Numbered from the stretch's first letter, positions 27,797 through 37,740 are shown. The stretch: DNA of 64,000 nt from Shewanella cyperi (GCF_017354985.1 NZ_CP071501.1:1073501-1137500); one strand, 5' to 3'. Numbers and translations are program-made. Notes: generated from the letters alone by a model not told the origin.

Positions 27797-27888
27797 TTTG
27801 GTCACCGGACTGGTTTTTAGCCCGGGGCCGGTTAGAATTCACCCCATCTAATAGCACAGATTCATTAGCACAGAATAAAGGTCTTACA

Positions 27889-28992
27889 ATGGCGCTACAC
27901 AGTATCGAAGAGATCATCGAGGACATACGTCAGGGCAAAATGGTTATCCTGATGGACGATGAGGACAGGGAAAACGAGGGCGACCTGATCATGGCGGCTG
28001 AGCTGGTGACTCCCGAAGCCATCAACTTCATGGCCACCTATGGCCGAGGCCTTATCTGCCAGACCATGACCAAGGCCCGCTGCCAGCAGCTGAACCTGCC
28101 GCTGATGGTCAGCAATAACAATGCCCAGTTTTCCACCAACTTTACCGTGTCCATCGAGGCCGCCGAAGGCGTGACCACGGGGATCAGCGCCCACGACCGC
28201 GCCGTCACAGTGAAGGCCGCCGTGGCCAAGGATGCCAAGGCCGCCGATCTGGTGCAGCCCGGTCATATCTTCCCGTTGATGGCCCAGGATGGCGGCGTGC
28301 TGACCCGCGCCGGTCACACCGAAGCCGGTTGCGATCTGGCCCGTCTGGCCGGTCTTGAGCCTTCCGGTGTGATAGTGGAAATCCTCAATGAAGACGGCAC
28401 CATGGCCCGCCGTCCTGATCTGGAAATCTTCTCCGAGAAGCACGGCATCAAGATAGGCACCATTGCCGATCTGATTGAATACCGCAACAACACAGAAACC
28501 ACTGTGGTGCGCGAGGCCCAGTGCCGCCTGCCGACCCGTTTCGGTGAGTTTGAAATGCACACCTTCCGCGACACCATAGACAACCAGCTGCACTTTGCCC
28601 TGGTGAAGGGCGAGGTCAAGGAAGACATACTGGTGCGGGTGCACCTGACCAATACCTTCAACGACCTGCTGCACTCCGAGCGCGATCAGCAGCGCAGCTG
28701 GCCGCTGGAAGTGGCCATGGAGCGCATCGCCAAAGAGGGTGGGGTGCTGGTGCTGCTGGGTAACCGTGAACACAGCAGCGATATCCTGGCCAAGGTCAAG
28801 GCCTTCGAGGCCGAGGACAAGGGCCAGGCACCGGCGTCCGCCAAGTGGGCAGGTACCTCGCGCCGTGTGGGTGTGGGCTCACAAATTCTGGCGAGTCTGG
28901 GTGTCACCAGGATGCGCCTGCTGAGCTCACCGAAGAAGTACCATTCATTGTCGGGCTTCGGTCTGGAAGTGACTGAGTACGTGGCCGAGTAA
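27889..28992 (+). CDS. ribBX: RibBX: DHBP synthase with degenerate GTP cyclohydrolase II domain
   Basis: 367 residues from the ATG at 27889. The N-terminal 3,4-dihydroxy-2-butanone-4-phosphate synthase (about 1-200) has the catalytic block [17 protein letters not shown] and [15 protein letters not shown]. The C-terminal half is GTP-cyclohydrolase-II-like but reads [15 protein letters not shown] where active enzymes carry the three zinc cysteines, and those cysteines are absent. This matches the RibBX variant described in Shewanella, so only RibB activity is expected and a RibA must be encoded elsewhere. Confidence 0.92.
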   Translation: MALHSIEEIIEDIRQGKMVILMDDEDRENEGDLIMAAELVTPEAINFMATYGRGLICQTMTKARCQQLNLPLMVSNNNAQFSTNFTVSIEAAEGVTTGISAHDRAVTVKAAVAKDAKAADLVQPGHIFPLMAQDGGVLTRAGHTEAGCDLARLAGLEPSGVIVEILNEDGTMARRPDLEIFSEKHGIKIGTIADLIEYRNNTETTVVREAQCRLPTRFGEFEMHTFRDTIDNQLHFALVKGEVKEDILVRVHLTNTFNDLLHSERDQQRSWPLEVAMERIAKEGGVLVLLGNREHSSDILAKVKAFEAEDKGQAPASAKWAGTSRRVGVGSQILASLGVTRMRLLSSPKKYHSLSGFGLEVTEYVAE

Positions 28993-29048
28993 GGCACACA
29001 AAAATCCCGTTTTCGAACAAATTGCATAGGGAACGGGGCAAAAGCCTG

Positions 29049-29057
29049 TGGTATGAT
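29049..29057 (+). promoter_or_regulatory. Extended -10 promoter for ribH-nusB
   Basis: TG-G-TATGAT is a textbook extended -10 element about 85 bp before the ribH start. No good -35 is needed for this class. The leader that follows is GC-rich and could fold. Confidence 0.5.
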
Positions 29058-29140
29058 AGCGCCACTTTTTTGCCCGGGTGCCGTAAGGTGCCCAGGCTGG
29101 TTGCCCCGAGCCGGGTGCTTTAGCTGAACTAGGTAAGATA

Positions 29141-29617
29141 ATGCACATAGTACAAGGTAATATCGAAGCGAAAACTGCCAAAGTGGCGATCGTGGTATCG
29201 CGTTTCAACAGTTTTCTGGTTGAGAGCCTGCTTGAGGGCGCCATTGATACCCTGAAACGTTTCGGTCAGGTGAGCGATGACAACATCACTGTCGTGCGCG
29301 TACCCGGCGCCTTTGAACTGCCGCTGGCCGCCAAGAAAGTGGCCGCCTCCGGCAAGTTCGACGGCATCATAGCCCTGGGTGCTGTGATCCGTGGCGGTAC
29401 TCCCCACTTCGATTTCGTCGCCGGTGAGTGCAACAAGGGTCTGGCCCAGGTTTCCCTGGAATTCAATACCCCGGTTTCTTTCGGTGTGTTGACCACTGAT
29501 ACCATAGAGCAGGCCATTGAGCGCTCAGGTACCAAGGCAGGCAACAAGGGCGGTGAAGCTGCTCTGGGTCTGCTGGAAATGGTCAATGTGCTGCAAGCAA
29601 TCGATTCACAGCTGTAA
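29141..29617 (+). CDS. ribH: 6,7-dimethyl-8-ribityllumazine synthase
   Basis: 158 residues with lumazine synthase blocks [54 protein letters not shown] and [13 protein letters not shown]. It condenses the ribityl pyrimidine with dihydroxybutanone phosphate. It is separated from nusB by 15 bp. Confidence 0.97.
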   Translation: MHIVQGNIEAKTAKVAIVVSRFNSFLVESLLEGAIDTLKRFGQVSDDNITVVRVPGAFELPLAAKKVAASGKFDGIIALGAVIRGGTPHFDFVAGECNKGLAQVSLEFNTPVSFGVLTTDTIEQAIERSGTKAGNKGGEAALGLLEMVNVLQAIDSQL

Positions 29618-29632
29618 CAAGTAGGAAAAATA

Positions 29633-30037
29633 ATGAAGCCTTCTGAGCGCCGTAAGGCCCGTCGTCTGGCGGTCCAAGCCATCTATTCATGGCAACTGAG
29701 CGGTAACAACGTCGCGGACGTGGAACACGAGTTCCTCACCGAGCAAAACATCGACGGTGTCGACATCGCTTATTTCCGTGAATTGTTTGCTGGTACGGCA
29801 ACCAAGAAAGCCCAACTCGATGAGATGTTACTGCCACAACTGGACCGGGACTTCGATGATGTCTCTCCGGTGGAAAAAGCCATACTGCGTCTGGCGGCCT
29901 ATGAGCTGACCTTCCGCAAGGATGTGCCTTACAAGGTAGTGATTAACGAAGCCATCGAGCTGGCCAAGGCCTTCGGTGCCGAAGACGGTCACAAGTTCGT
30001 CAACGGCATCCTGGATAAGCTGGTTGCGCGCAAGTAA
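29633..30037 (+). CDS. nusB: Transcription antitermination factor NusB
   Basis: 134 residues, all-helical NusB fold: [20 protein letters not shown] at the N-terminus and [21 protein letters not shown] in the second half. With NusE it binds boxA of rRNA operons. The ribH-nusB-thiL order is conserved in gammaproteobacteria. Confidence 0.97.
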   Translation: MKPSERRKARRLAVQAIYSWQLSGNNVADVEHEFLTEQNIDGVDIAYFRELFAGTATKKAQLDEMLLPQLDRDFDDVSPVEKAILRLAAYELTFRKDVPYKVVINEAIELAKAFGAEDGHKFVNGILDKLVARK

Positions 30038-30041
30038 ACTG

Positions 30042-30069
30042 AAAACGGTATCCTGAGGGTACCGTTTTT
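30042..30069 (+). terminator. Intrinsic terminator after nusB
   Basis: AAAACGGTATCC and GGGTACCGTTTTT pair around TGA, ending in a T run 5 bases past the nusB stop. thiL may therefore depend on read-through or a promoter in the next 70 bp. Confidence 0.85.
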
Positions 30070-30135
30070 CATTTACGGCGGGTGTCCATTCTGGTGATTT
30101 CCGAGGCGCTGCCTGGCCGAGGCAGCGGGAATACA

Positions 30136-31095
30136 GTGAAAGAATTCCAACTCATAGATCAATTCTTCAATGGCCGCGGCCCTTTGCGCCGCGATGTGGT
30201 GCATGGCATAGGTGATGACTGCGCCCTGGTGCAGCCCGCCGAAGGCAAGCAACTGGCCATCTCCTGCGATACCCTGGTGGAAGGGGTACACTTCTTTGCC
30301 GATATGCCGGCACGGGCACTGGGTTACAAGGCCTTGGCGGTCAATCTGTCGGATCTGGCGGCCATGGGTGCCGAGCCCGCCTGGATGACCCTGGCTCTGA
30401 GCCTGCCCCAAGCCGAGGAAGCTTGGCTCAGTGAATTCAGCGAAGGCCTGTTCGAGGCCGCCGACTACTACGGCATAGCCCTTATCGGTGGTGACACCAC
30501 CGCCAGCCCGGTGAAAATGTTCAGCATCACTGTCCATGGCCAGGTACCGGCCGGCAAGGCGCTGACCCGCTATGGTGCCCATGTGGGCGACTGGGTGTAT
30601 GTGACCGGTACCCTGGGAGATTCGGCCCTGGGACTGGATCTGCTGCGCGGTGTTGAACAGACCCGACCCGAGCACAGGGAATACCTTATCGAGCGCCATT
30701 ACCGTCCTGTGCCCAGAGTCCTCGCGGGTCAGTCCCTGCGCGGTTTGGCCTCCAGCGCCATAGATCTTTCCGATGGTCTGGTGTCGGATCTGGGGCATAT
30801 ACTCAAGGCCTCCGGCGTCGGTGCCAACATAGAAGTGGAAAACCTGCCCCTGTCCCAGGCGCTCAAGGACTCGGTCAGCCTCGACCGGGCCCTGGCCTAT
30901 GCCCTGACCGGCGGCGAGGATTACGAGTTGCTGTTTACCGTGCCCGAGGCCCAGCGCGGTGCCCTGGAAATTGCCCTCAGCCATGCCGGGGTCAAGTTTG
31001 TCCGCATCGGCCAGATCAACGCCGGCAATCGCCTTAAGTTGCAGCTCAACGGTGAGCCTTTTACCCCTGAATTCAAAGGGTTTGAACACTTCTGA
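30136..31095 (+). CDS. thiL: Thiamine-monophosphate kinase
   Basis: 319 residues from the GTG at 30136 (VKEFQLIDQFF), which aligns with the usual ThiL N-terminus; an in-frame GTG at 30082 would add 18 atypical residues next to the terminator. Motifs include GIGDDCAL, SCDTLVEGVHF, LAVNLSDLAAMGAEP, IGGDTTASP and GEDYELLF. It phosphorylates thiamine monophosphate to the diphosphate cofactor. Its stop overlaps the pgpA start by one base. Confidence 0.95.
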   Translation: MKEFQLIDQFFNGRGPLRRDVVHGIGDDCALVQPAEGKQLAISCDTLVEGVHFFADMPARALGYKALAVNLSDLAAMGAEPAWMTLALSLPQAEEAWLSEFSEGLFEAADYYGIALIGGDTTASPVKMFSITVHGQVPAGKALTRYGAHVGDWVYVTGTLGDSALGLDLLRGVEQTRPEHREYLIERHYRPVPRVLAGQSLRGLASSAIDLSDGLVSDLGHILKASGVGANIEVENLPLSQALKDSVSLDRALAYALTGGEDYELLFTVPEAQRGALEIALSHAGVKFVRIGQINAGNRLKLQLNGEPFTPEFKGFEHF

Positions 31096-31589
31096 TGCGT
31101 CTTTTATCACAGGATGAGGCGCTCAAACGCCTGTCACTTAAAAACCCCTGGCATTTCCTGGCCCTGGGCTTTGGCTCAGGCCTGGCCCGCAAGGCGCCGG
31201 GCACCTTTGGCACCCTGGCCGCCGTTCCTCTGTACCTGTTACTGGCTCAGTTGCCGCTGGCGGCCTACCTGCTGGCGACAATAGCCGCCGTGGTGCTGGG
31301 TATTTATATCTGCGATCGGGCCTCCCGCGACATGGGGGTGCACGATCATGGCGCCATAGTCTGGGACGAAGTGGCAGGTTTGCTTATCACCCTCATCGCC
31401 GCCCCCGCCGGTTGGCCCTGGCTGCTGACGGGTTTTGTGCTGTTCCGTCTGTTCGATATCCTCAAGCCCTGGCCCATTCGGGTGCTTGATGCCAGGGTCC
31501 ACGGTGGTCTTGGCATCATGGCCGACGATGTGCTGGCCGGCATTTTTGCCTGGGCCTGTCTGCAGGGCCTGGTCTTCTGGCTCGGATGA
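31095..31589 (+). CDS. pgpA: Phosphatidylglycerophosphatase A
   Basis: 164 residues with four membrane helices. The catalytic motifs are GTFGTLAAVPLY near 38 and DHGAIVWDEVAGLLITL near 85. It dephosphorylates phosphatidylglycerol phosphate at the inner membrane. ATG overlaps the thiL stop (TGATG). Confidence 0.95.
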   Translation: MRLLSQDEALKRLSLKNPWHFLALGFGSGLARKAPGTFGTLAAVPLYLLLAQLPLAAYLLATIAAVVLGIYICDRASRDMGVHDHGAIVWDEVAGLLITLIAAPAGWPWLLTGFVLFRLFDILKPWPIRVLDARVHGGLGIMADDVLAGIFAWACLQGLVFWLG

Positions 31590-31634
31590 GCCTGACTCTT
31601 CCCCCTAATATTCCCGTTAGAGACTATGCTTAAA

Positions 31635-31657
31635 GAGCCGGGTTAGATGCCCGGCTC
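31635..31657 (+). terminator. Weak terminator hairpin after pgpA
   Basis: GAGCCGG and CCGGCTC form a 7-bp stem, followed by AGCCTTTAAG. The T run is short, so termination is uncertain. Confidence 0.45.
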
Positions 31658-31692
31658 AGCCTTTAAGTATCTGTAATTGCGGGAGCGGTTTT

Positions 31693-33114
31693 ATGTTCAG
31701 GCGGCTGCAGCACCCATTGGCATCGTCCCAGGGTTTGAATTGCTATCTGGCCAGGTTGCTCGGCCTGCTGCTGGCGGTCTTGCTGATATTGCCGGGCCCG
31801 TCTTACTCCGAGCCGCAACCACAATCTCAGTCTCAATCTCAGTCTCCAGCCCCAGTGCTGCGCCTTGAGGTTAGTGGTGCCATAGGTCCCGGTGTATCGG
31901 ATTATTTGACCCGCACCATGGCGCGTGCAGCTGAGCAGACCGAGCGGCCGCAGCTGTTGCTTATTACTCTCGATACCCCCGGTGGCCTGGTATCCAGCCT
32001 GAGGGATATCAATCAGGCGATACTGGCGTCCCCCATACCCGTTGCCTGTTTTGTCTATCCCGAAGGGGCCCGCGCCGCCAGTGCCGGCACCTATATGCTC
32101 TATGCCTGTCATGTGGCCGCCATGGCCCCTGCCACCAGCCTGGGTGCCGCCACACCGGTGCAATTGGGACCTCCCGGTGGCCAGGATCAGAAGGAAAGCA
32201 GTGAACCCTCTGATATGGAACGCAAAATTCTTAATGATGCCATTGCCTATATCCGCACCCTGGCGCAGCTGCGTGGTCGCAATGCCGACTGGGGCGAAAA
32301 GGCGGTGCGGGAAGCTGCCACCGCCACGGCCTCGGAGGCGCTGGAGCTGGGGGTAATCGACCTGGTTGCCGCCAACCCCAGGGCATTGCTTGATGCCCTC
32401 GACGGTCGCAAGTTCACCCTGGGGGCCGAGGTACATACCCTCAATACCCGCGGCGCTCCCCTGGTGGATGCCTCGCCGGACTGGCGCGCCAAGTTCATCA
32501 ATACCATCACCAATCCCAACGTGGCCTATGTGCTGATGTTGCTTGGGGTCTATGGCTTGCTGCTGGAATTTTACAGCCCGGGTTTCGGCGTCTCCGGGGT
32601 GGTGGGTGCCATCTGTTTGCTGCTGGCCATGTTTGCCCTGCAGATGCTGCCGGTGAGTTATGCCGGCGGTGCCCTGCTGTTGCTGGGCATAGGCTTGCTG
32701 GTGGCCGAATCCCTGGTGCCGAGCTTCGGTATTTTGGGCTTTGGCGGCATAGTGGCCTTTGTGCTCGGTTCCATCTTTCTTATCGACAGCGAAATTGATG
32801 CCTTCCGTATCGCCTGGCCGGTGATCCTCACCTTCACCCTGGCCAGCTTTATCTTTTTCCTTGTGGTACTGACCTTTGTGCTGAAAAACCGCCGCAGGGC
32901 ACCGGTCACGGGCCTTGAAGCCATGGTGGGCCAGCAAGCCCTGGTGCTTGGAGGTTTCCCCGGTGAGGGGGAAGTGATGTTTATGGGTGAGCGTTGGAAC
33001 GGTCACAGCTCAGTGCCTTTGGCACCGGGTGACCTGGTGCGGGTGGATGGAATCGAGGGGCTGGTGTTGGAGCTCAGCCCAATGAATAAGCCAAAGGGAG
33101 AACAAAATGAATGA
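31693..33114 (+). CDS. NfeD-family membrane-bound serine protease
   Basis: 473 residues. A signal or anchor segment (about 18-38) is followed by a short Gln/Ser-rich repeat ([12 protein letters not shown]). The ClpP-like protease domain (about 52-240) has [13 protein letters not shown] and the nucleophile region [13 protein letters not shown], with Ser in AASAGTY and the catalytic Lys expected within [13 protein letters not shown]. Several membrane helices (about 275-400) and a C-terminal NfeD OB-fold follow. It cleaves stomatin partners in this family; its stop overlaps the slipin gene by 8 bp. Confidence 0.9.
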   Translation: MFRRLQHPLASSQGLNCYLARLLGLLLAVLLILPGPSYSEPQPQSQSQSQSPAPVLRLEVSGAIGPGVSDYLTRTMARAAEQTERPQLLLITLDTPGGLVSSLRDINQAILASPIPVACFVYPEGARAASAGTYMLYACHVAAMAPATSLGAATPVQLGPPGGQDQKESSEPSDMERKILNDAIAYIRTLAQLRGRNADWGEKAVREAATATASEALELGVIDLVAANPRALLDALDGRKFTLGAEVHTLNTRGAPLVDASPDWRAKFINTITNPNVAYVLMLLGVYGLLLEFYSPGFGVSGVVGAICLLLAMFALQMLPVSYAGGALLLLGIGLLVAESLVPSFGILGFGGIVAFVLGSIFLIDSEIDAFRIAWPVILTFTLASFIFFLVVLTFVLKNRRRAPVTGLEAMVGQQALVLGGFPGEGEVMFMGERWNGHSSVPLAPGDLVRVDGIEGLVLELSPMNKPKGEQNE

Positions 33115-33889
33115 GCTAATCTCGAGTTTGAACATTTCCTTCGGGGCACTTATGGTGCTGGTGTTGGCACTGCTGCTGTCGATGTTTCGCATCATGCGTG
33201 AATACGAGCGGGCCGTGGTTTTTATGTTGGGACGATTTTACCGGGTCAAGGGGCCGGGGCTTATCATCATCATCCCCGTCATCCAGCAAATGGTACGGGT
33301 GGATCTGCGTACCGTGGTAATGGATGTGCCGTCACAGGACGTCATCAGTCGCGATAACGTGTCGGTGCGCGTCAATGCGGTGATTTACTTCCGGGTGGTG
33401 GACCCGCAAAAGGCCATCATCAATGTAGAGAATTTCCTCAATGCCACCAGTCAGTTGGCCCAGACTACCCTGAGATCTGTGCTCGGCCAGCATGAGTTGG
33501 ATGAGATGCTGGCCAACCGCGATATGCTCAATGCCGATATCCGCCGTATTCTCGATTCCCACACAGATATCTGGGGGATCAAGGTGGCCAATGTGGAGAT
33601 CAAACACGTGGACCTCAACGAAACCATGATCCGCGCCATTGCCCGCCAGGCCGAGGCAGAGCGGGAGCGGCGTGCCAAGGTGATCCACGCCCTCGGGGAA
33701 ATGGAAGCGTCGGAAAAATTGGTGGAGGCGGCCAAAACCCTGGCGGAAGAACCCAATGCCATTTTGCTCAGGTATCTGCAAACCCTGACGGAGGTGGCGG
33801 GTGAAAATAATTCCACCATAGTGTTCCCGCTTCCCCTTGAACTGCTGAGTAAGCTCGGCAATTCGCTGAATAAGGCACCCAAGGAGTAG
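33107..33889 (+). CDS. Slipin (stomatin-like SPFH protein)
   Basis: 260 residues. An N-terminal membrane helix (about 10-28) precedes a SPFH/band 7 domain ([40 protein letters not shown]) and an amphipathic coiled coil ([17 protein letters not shown]). It organises membrane microdomains and is the expected NfeD protease partner. The overlapping start shows translational coupling with the nfeD gene. Confidence 0.93.
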   Translation: MNELISSLNISFGALMVLVLALLLSMFRIMREYERAVVFMLGRFYRVKGPGLIIIIPVIQQMVRVDLRTVVMDVPSQDVISRDNVSVRVNAVIYFRVVDPQKAIINVENFLNATSQLAQTTLRSVLGQHELDEMLANRDMLNADIRRILDSHTDIWGIKVANVEIKHVDLNETMIRAIARQAEAERERRAKVIHALGEMEASEKLVEAAKTLAEEPNAILLRYLQTLTEVAGENNSTIVFPLPLELLSKLGNSLNKAPKE

Positions 33890-33960
33890 TGCGCCGGAGT
33901 TAAATCCGGTGAAGGACGCGCTAAGTGTTCAAGGCAAGACTCAAGCTTAAGGAGGCGGCT

Positions 33961-34368
33961 GTGACCAAGGCCATATACGTCAACCTGGTAGTGCAGGATT
34001 TGTCCCGTTCACGGGCATTTTTCAAGGCGCTGGGAATGCATTTCAACCCGGCATTCAGCAATGAGCAGGCTGCGGCGCTGGTGATTGGCGACGGCATCTA
34101 TGCCATGTTGCACACCCCCGACAGCATGCGCCGCTTCACCGCCAAGAGTCTGGCCGATCCCGGCCGCAGTCTGGAGGTGATGCTGGCACTGCAGCAGGAA
34201 CACAGAGCCGCGGTGGACAACATGTTTCACCGGGCCATAGATGCCGGAGGCATGGAGCAAAGGCCAGCCGAAGATCACGGTTTTATGTACAGTCGCTCCT
34301 TCGAGGACCCCGATGGCCATATCTGGGAGGTGTTCTGGATGGACTCCTGCCCACCCTGTGACCGCTGA
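33961..34368 (+). CDS. VOC (glyoxalase/bleomycin-resistance fold) protein
   Basis: 135 residues. I chose the GTG at 33961 (VTKAIYVNLVVQDLSRSRAF) because AAGGAGG sits 6 bases upstream; an in-frame GTG at 33925 lacks this. Two beta-alpha-beta-beta-beta modules end in RSFEDPDGHIWEVFWMD, the usual VOC C-terminal strand with a metal-type Glu. Substrate unknown. Convergent with the sensor kinase gene. Confidence 0.8.
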   Translation: MTKAIYVNLVVQDLSRSRAFFKALGMHFNPAFSNEQAAALVIGDGIYAMLHTPDSMRRFTAKSLADPGRSLEVMLALQQEHRAAVDNMFHRAIDAGGMEQRPAEDHGFMYSRSFEDPDGHIWEVFWMDSCPPCDR

Positions 34369-34371
34369 CCC

Positions 34372-35682
34372 TCAAATGGGCCAGGGTAAGAATACCCTGG
34401 CCCTCAGTCCCCCCAGGGAAGAGCGGGCAAAACCCAGTTCTCCGCCATAGCTGTCGGCTATGTCCTTGCAAATGGCCAGCCCCAGGCCGTGGCCTTCACT
34501 GTGTTCATCCAGGCGCACACCGCGCATGGTGATGCTGCCAAGTTCGGTATCGGACACACCGGCACCGTCGTCGTCGATGAGGATCGTCAGGCCGTCATTA
34601 TTAGTGGAAAGTGTCAGCGCCACCTGGCTGCGGGCGTGTTTACAGCCATTGTCCAGCAGGTTGCCAAGCAGCTCCAGCAGATCGTCCCGCTCCAGCGCCA
34701 GCACCAAGTCGGGATCGTAATGGCTGTCAAGGTGGATGCCCGAGTGGATGCGTCCCATCAGGGTCAACAGGGGCGGCAGATCCTCAGCGGCATGCAGCAT
34801 GCGTCCCGGCATTGCCGGTCCCACTATGGCACTGCGTTTCAGCTCCCGCTCAAGCAGGTGTTGCAGGGCGGTGAGTTGTTTGAGGCCCTCAGCCCGCTGA
34901 GACTCGGGTAAGGTGTCGAGCCAGCTTCTAAGCCCCTGTAAGGGGCGTTTCATTTCGTGTGCCAGGTTACCCAGGGCGTGGCGCGATCTTTCAACTCTCT
35001 GGCCCAGCTGCTGGATAAGTCGGCTGATCTCATCGACCAGGGGGGCGGTTTCGCTGGGCAGCTTTTCCCGGTCAAGGGCCTGACCCTGGGTGCGCAATTG
35101 GCGAATGGCCTCTGGCATGGCTGCCAGGGGGGCAAAACCCAGCTGTAACTGACGATACTGAATGGCCAACAGCGCCGCAATCAGCAGCAGTATGCCGCCG
35201 GTGGCCAGCAGCAGAAAGCGGCTGCGGCTCTGCTCCAGCGGCCCTATGTCTTCGGCAACCCATAGGGTCAAGGTCTGCCCCTGTTTGCTGATGGCAAGGC
35301 TGAGACTGAGCCAGTGCTCTTCCGCTCCGTTATTTTGATATTCAAGCCGACTTTGACCCGGTTGAAGTGGCTGAATTGTGATGTGCTTGTCAAACAGCGA
35401 GCGTGAGCGCAGCAGACCTTGGTCCGCACTCACCCCGAAATAGTGCCCCGAACCGATCCTGTGATATATGGCCGGTAGTCTGTCATTTTGCACCGCCCAT
35501 TGGCTGTCCTGGTCCAGGTAAAGGGCACTTATCAGGCTGTCGGCATCATGCTGCAGCCGCGAGGCAACAAAGTCCCGGGTCAGGAGTTCAATTCCCTGGT
35601 ACAGGCCCAGCAAAAGTATCGGCATGGCCAGGATCAGGGTCAGCAGCAGATTGCGGCTTAAATGTCGTTTAAGTGAATACAA
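34372..35682 (-). CDS. Sensor histidine kinase of the PepSY/cytochrome operon
   Basis: About 436 residues if translation starts at the TTG at 35682 (LYSLKRHLSRNLLLT), 25 bases past the regulator stop with AGGGA upstream; longer in-frame starts fall inside the regulator gene. Helix (about 12-32), periplasmic sensor (about 33-150), second helix (about 160-180), HAMP-like linker, HisKA H-box GNLAHEMKRPLQGLRSW, and HATPase blocks LLGNLLDNGCKHA, IDDDGAGVS and EGHGLGLAICKD. It should phosphorylate the adjacent regulator. Signal unknown. Confidence 0.85.
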   Translation of the reverse strand: MYSLKRHLSRNLLLTLILAMPILLLGLYQGIELLTRDFVASRLQHDADSLISALYLDQDSQWAVQNDRLPAIYHRIGSGHYFGVSADQGLLRSRSLFDKHITIQPLQPGQSRLEYQNNGAEEHWLSLSLAISKQGQTLTLWVAEDIGPLEQSRSRFLLLATGGILLLIAALLAIQYRQLQLGFAPLAAMPEAIRQLRTQGQALDREKLPSETAPLVDEISRLIQQLGQRVERSRHALGNLAHEMKRPLQGLRSWLDTLPESQRAEGLKQLTALQHLLERELKRSAIVGPAMPGRMLHAAEDLPPLLTLMGRIHSGIHLDSHYDPDLVLALERDDLLELLGNLLDNGCKHARSQVALTLSTNNDGLTILIDDDGAGVSDTELGSITMRGVRLDEHSEGHGLGLAICKDIADSYGGELGFARSSLGGLRARVFLPWPI

Positions 35683-35707
35683 GTGTCCGTTTCCCTGGCG
35701 TTGGTAC

Positions 35708-36367
35708 TCAGTCGCTGAGCCTGTAGCCCTGGCCGCGGCGGGTTTCAATAAAATCCTTGCCCAGATACTGACGCAGGCGATTGATATAAACCTCAATCAC
35801 ATTGCTGTCCTTTATCTGCTCTTCTTCGTAAATGCGTTCACTGAGCTCGGACTTGGAGACTATTCTGGCGGGCTCCAGCATCAGGCAGTGCAGCAGGCGA
35901 AATTCAATGCCGGTAAGGGGGATGACAGTGCCATTGGCCAGGGTCAGAGATTGGCGGTTGATATCCAAGACCGCGCCGCCATGTTGCAGCTGATTATTGG
36001 CGTGTCCATGGTGGCGCCGCACCAGCGCTTCCAGCCGTGCCAGCAGTTCTTCGGTGTGAAACGGCTTGCCCAGATAGTCATCGGCGCCGGCCTTGAGGCC
36101 ATCCACCCGTTCGTGCCAGGCATCGCGGGCGGTGAGGATAAGCACCGGCAGTCTCAGGCCAAGGCTGCGCCATTGGGCCAAAACCTCGAGGCCGGGTTTC
36201 CCTGGCAGGCCGAGGTCCAACACCACCACGTCAAAGTCTTCCTCCTGGCCCAGGAAAGCGCCATCTATGCCGTTGGCGGCATGCTCAATGGCATAGCCGG
36301 CCTTTTTCAGCACGGGTAGCAGCCTGGCAACCAGTTCCATATCGTCTTCAATCAACAGCAGCCGCAT
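35708..36367 (-). CDS. OmpR/PhoP-family response regulator
   Basis: 219 residues. The receiver (1-115) has EDD, phospho-acceptor Asp in VVVLDLGLPG, Thr in ILTARD and Lys in LGKPF. The winged-helix DNA-binding domain (about 125-218) ends in VEVYINRLRQYLGKDFIETR. Its ATG shares one base with the stop of the PepSY gene (TGATG). It resembles the QseB/PmrA group; the likely target is its own operon. Confidence 0.92.
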   Translation of the reverse strand: MRLLLIEDDMELVARLLPVLKKAGYAIEHAANGIDGAFLGQEEDFDVVVLDLGLPGKPGLEVLAQWRSLGLRLPVLILTARDAWHERVDGLKAGADDYLGKPFHTEELLARLEALVRRHHGHANNQLQHGGAVLDINRQSLTLANGTVIPLTGIEFRLLHCLMLEPARIVSKSELSERIYEEEQIKDSNVIEVYINRLRQYLGKDFIETRRGQGYRLSD

Positions 36368-36675
36368 CAGTGCCCCTCATCCGTTAGCCATTCTCCGGTT
36401 GCAGCATCCAGTTTAATTTCAATTACCTGACCATTTTGGCGCAGGATCTCCAGTTCATAAATGATCCTGTCGCCTTCCTGCTCGACCTCAAGGTCGAGCA
36501 GTCGGCCATCGAGCCTGCCCTGATAGCGCTGCAGCAAGCTATCTAGTGGCAGCACCCTGCCTTGGGCGACCCAGTCCAGCACCTGGCTGGACAGATCCTT
36601 CTCCGACTCATGGGCCATCCCGGTGGTAGCCAACAGACCGCAGGCAAGCAGCAGGACGTGATTAATGCTTTTCAT
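36367..36675 (-). CDS. Secreted PepSY-domain protein
   Basis: 102 residues: a signal peptide (1-21, cleavage after MAH or TGMA) and a C-terminal PepSY module (about 45-100; GRLLDLEVEQEGDRIIYELE, IKLDAATGEWL). In this type of operon it sits next to a diheme cytochrome b and a two-component system. Its start overlaps the cytochrome gene by 14 bp. Confidence 0.85.
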   Translation of the reverse strand: MKSINHVLLLACGLLATTGMAHESEKDLSSQVLDWVAQGRVLPLDSLLQRYQGRLDGRLLDLEVEQEGDRIIYELEILRQNGQVIEIKLDAATGEWLTDEGH

Positions 36676-37282
36676 CTGGAGTGCCCATGGGGCGTTGTTT
36701 ATTGCCGCTCAGCATGGCTCGCACCAGGTTTTCACCGTGCAGACGACTGCTCACCACCACACCGGCCACATGCAGCACGACCAGTGCCAGGGTAAAGTTG
36801 GCAAAGAATTCATGCACTTCCTCCAGTGTGTCCTCGGACCAGGAGGCCATAAAGCTGCCTGCCAGCGGCCCGTGCCCCTCAATGCCATAGGCCACCATGC
36901 CGGTGAAGCCGGTGGCAACCAAGCTGAGGAACAGCGCCACTATCATGGCTGCTCCGGCCGGATTATGGCCCAGGTAGTCCTTTACCTTACCGGCCCTGAG
37001 TCCCTTGAGATAGGCAATCACTTCCCCGGGCCCTGTGATGAAATTGACAAAGCGGGCATGGTAGCTGCCGACAAATCCCCACAGCAGACGGAAGGCCAGC
37101 AGCCCCAGGGCGGTATAACCCGCGTAGCTATGCAGCGTCATCCAGTCTTCTTCCCCTTCGGTCAAATAGGCTATGGCAAATGAGGCCACCAATGACCAGT
37201 GAAACAGACGCACCAGAGGATCCCACACCCTGATGGTTTGCATGGGCGTTGCAGTGCGATTTGAAGCTTGATTCAGTGACAT
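36662..37282 (-). CDS. Cytochrome b561-like membrane protein
   Basis: 206 residues from the ATG at 37282 (MSLNQASNRTATPMQTIRVW, AAGGAG upstream). Four membrane helices. The His residues in LVRLFHWSLVASF, WMTLHSYAGYT, EVHEFFANFTLALVVLHVAG could ligate two b haems, as in Ni/Fe-hydrogenase-type cytochrome b subunits. First gene of a four-gene operon with PepSY, regulator and kinase. The redox partner is unknown. Confidence 0.88.
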   Translation of the reverse strand: MSLNQASNRTATPMQTIRVWDPLVRLFHWSLVASFAIAYLTEGEEDWMTLHSYAGYTALGLLAFRLLWGFVGSYHARFVNFITGPGEVIAYLKGLRAGKVKDYLGHNPAGAAMIVALFLSLVATGFTGMVAYGIEGHGPLAGSFMASWSEDTLEEVHEFFANFTLALVVLHVAGVVVSSRLHGENLVRAMLSGNKQRPMGTPDEKH

Positions 37283-37411
37283 GATAATGACTCCTTGGTT
37301 GGCATAGCTTAAGCCTAGCCAAGGCAAACTTAAATCAGACTTAAAATATATCCGGAAAAAGCAAGTGACCAAAACTCTGCAAGAGCTGCCGCTTTTGAAA
37401 ACCGTGGCATG

Positions 37412-37439
37412 AAAAAAGGCCCATGTAGGGCCTTTTTTC
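37412..37439 (-). terminator. Bidirectional terminator after yggX
   Basis: AAAAAAGGCCC and GGGCCTTTTTT pair around ATGTA. It lies 29 bases past the yggX stop and carries T runs in both directions. Confidence 0.9.
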
Positions 37440-37467
37440 TGGAGTAGAGGGTTATAGGAACTCCAGC

Positions 37468-37740
37468 TTATTCGCTTGGTGGCACGTAGCCTTCGATTTC
37501 CACTTCCTTGCCTTCAAACAGGAAGTTAACCATTTGCTCTTCCAGCAGTTTGCGATGCTCAAGATTCATCATGTTGAGCTTTTTCTCGTTGATCAGCATG
37601 GTCTGCTTTTTTTGCCACAGGCCCCAGGCCTCCTTGCTGATGGAGTCGAAAATGCGCTTGCCGAGTTCGCCCGGGTAGAGCTGGAAATCCAGGCCTTCGG
37701 CTTCTTTGTTGAGGTAAACGCAGTTGACTGTACGGGCCAT
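37468..37740 (-). CDS. yggX: Fe(2+)-trafficking/oxidative damage protection protein YggX
   Basis: 90 residues, the family length. Starts [20 protein letters not shown] with the conserved Cys7, and carries [20 protein letters not shown]. It protects Fe-S clusters and works alongside MutY, its upstream partner in the same operon in many gammaproteobacteria. Confidence 0.96.
   Translation of the reverse strand: MARTVNCVYLNKEAEGLDFQLYPGELGKRIFDSISKEAWGLWQKKQTMLINEKKLNMMNLEHRKLLEEQMVNFLFEGKEVEIEGYVPPSE

Noticed and set aside
27766..27888. FMN riboswitch before ribBX
   Set aside because: The gap is only 123 bp and lacks the conserved RFN element blocks; it holds a simple hairpin.
31663..33006. 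447-aa open frame on the minus strand
   Set aside because: His/Gln/Gly-rich shadow of the nfeD gene; no start signal.
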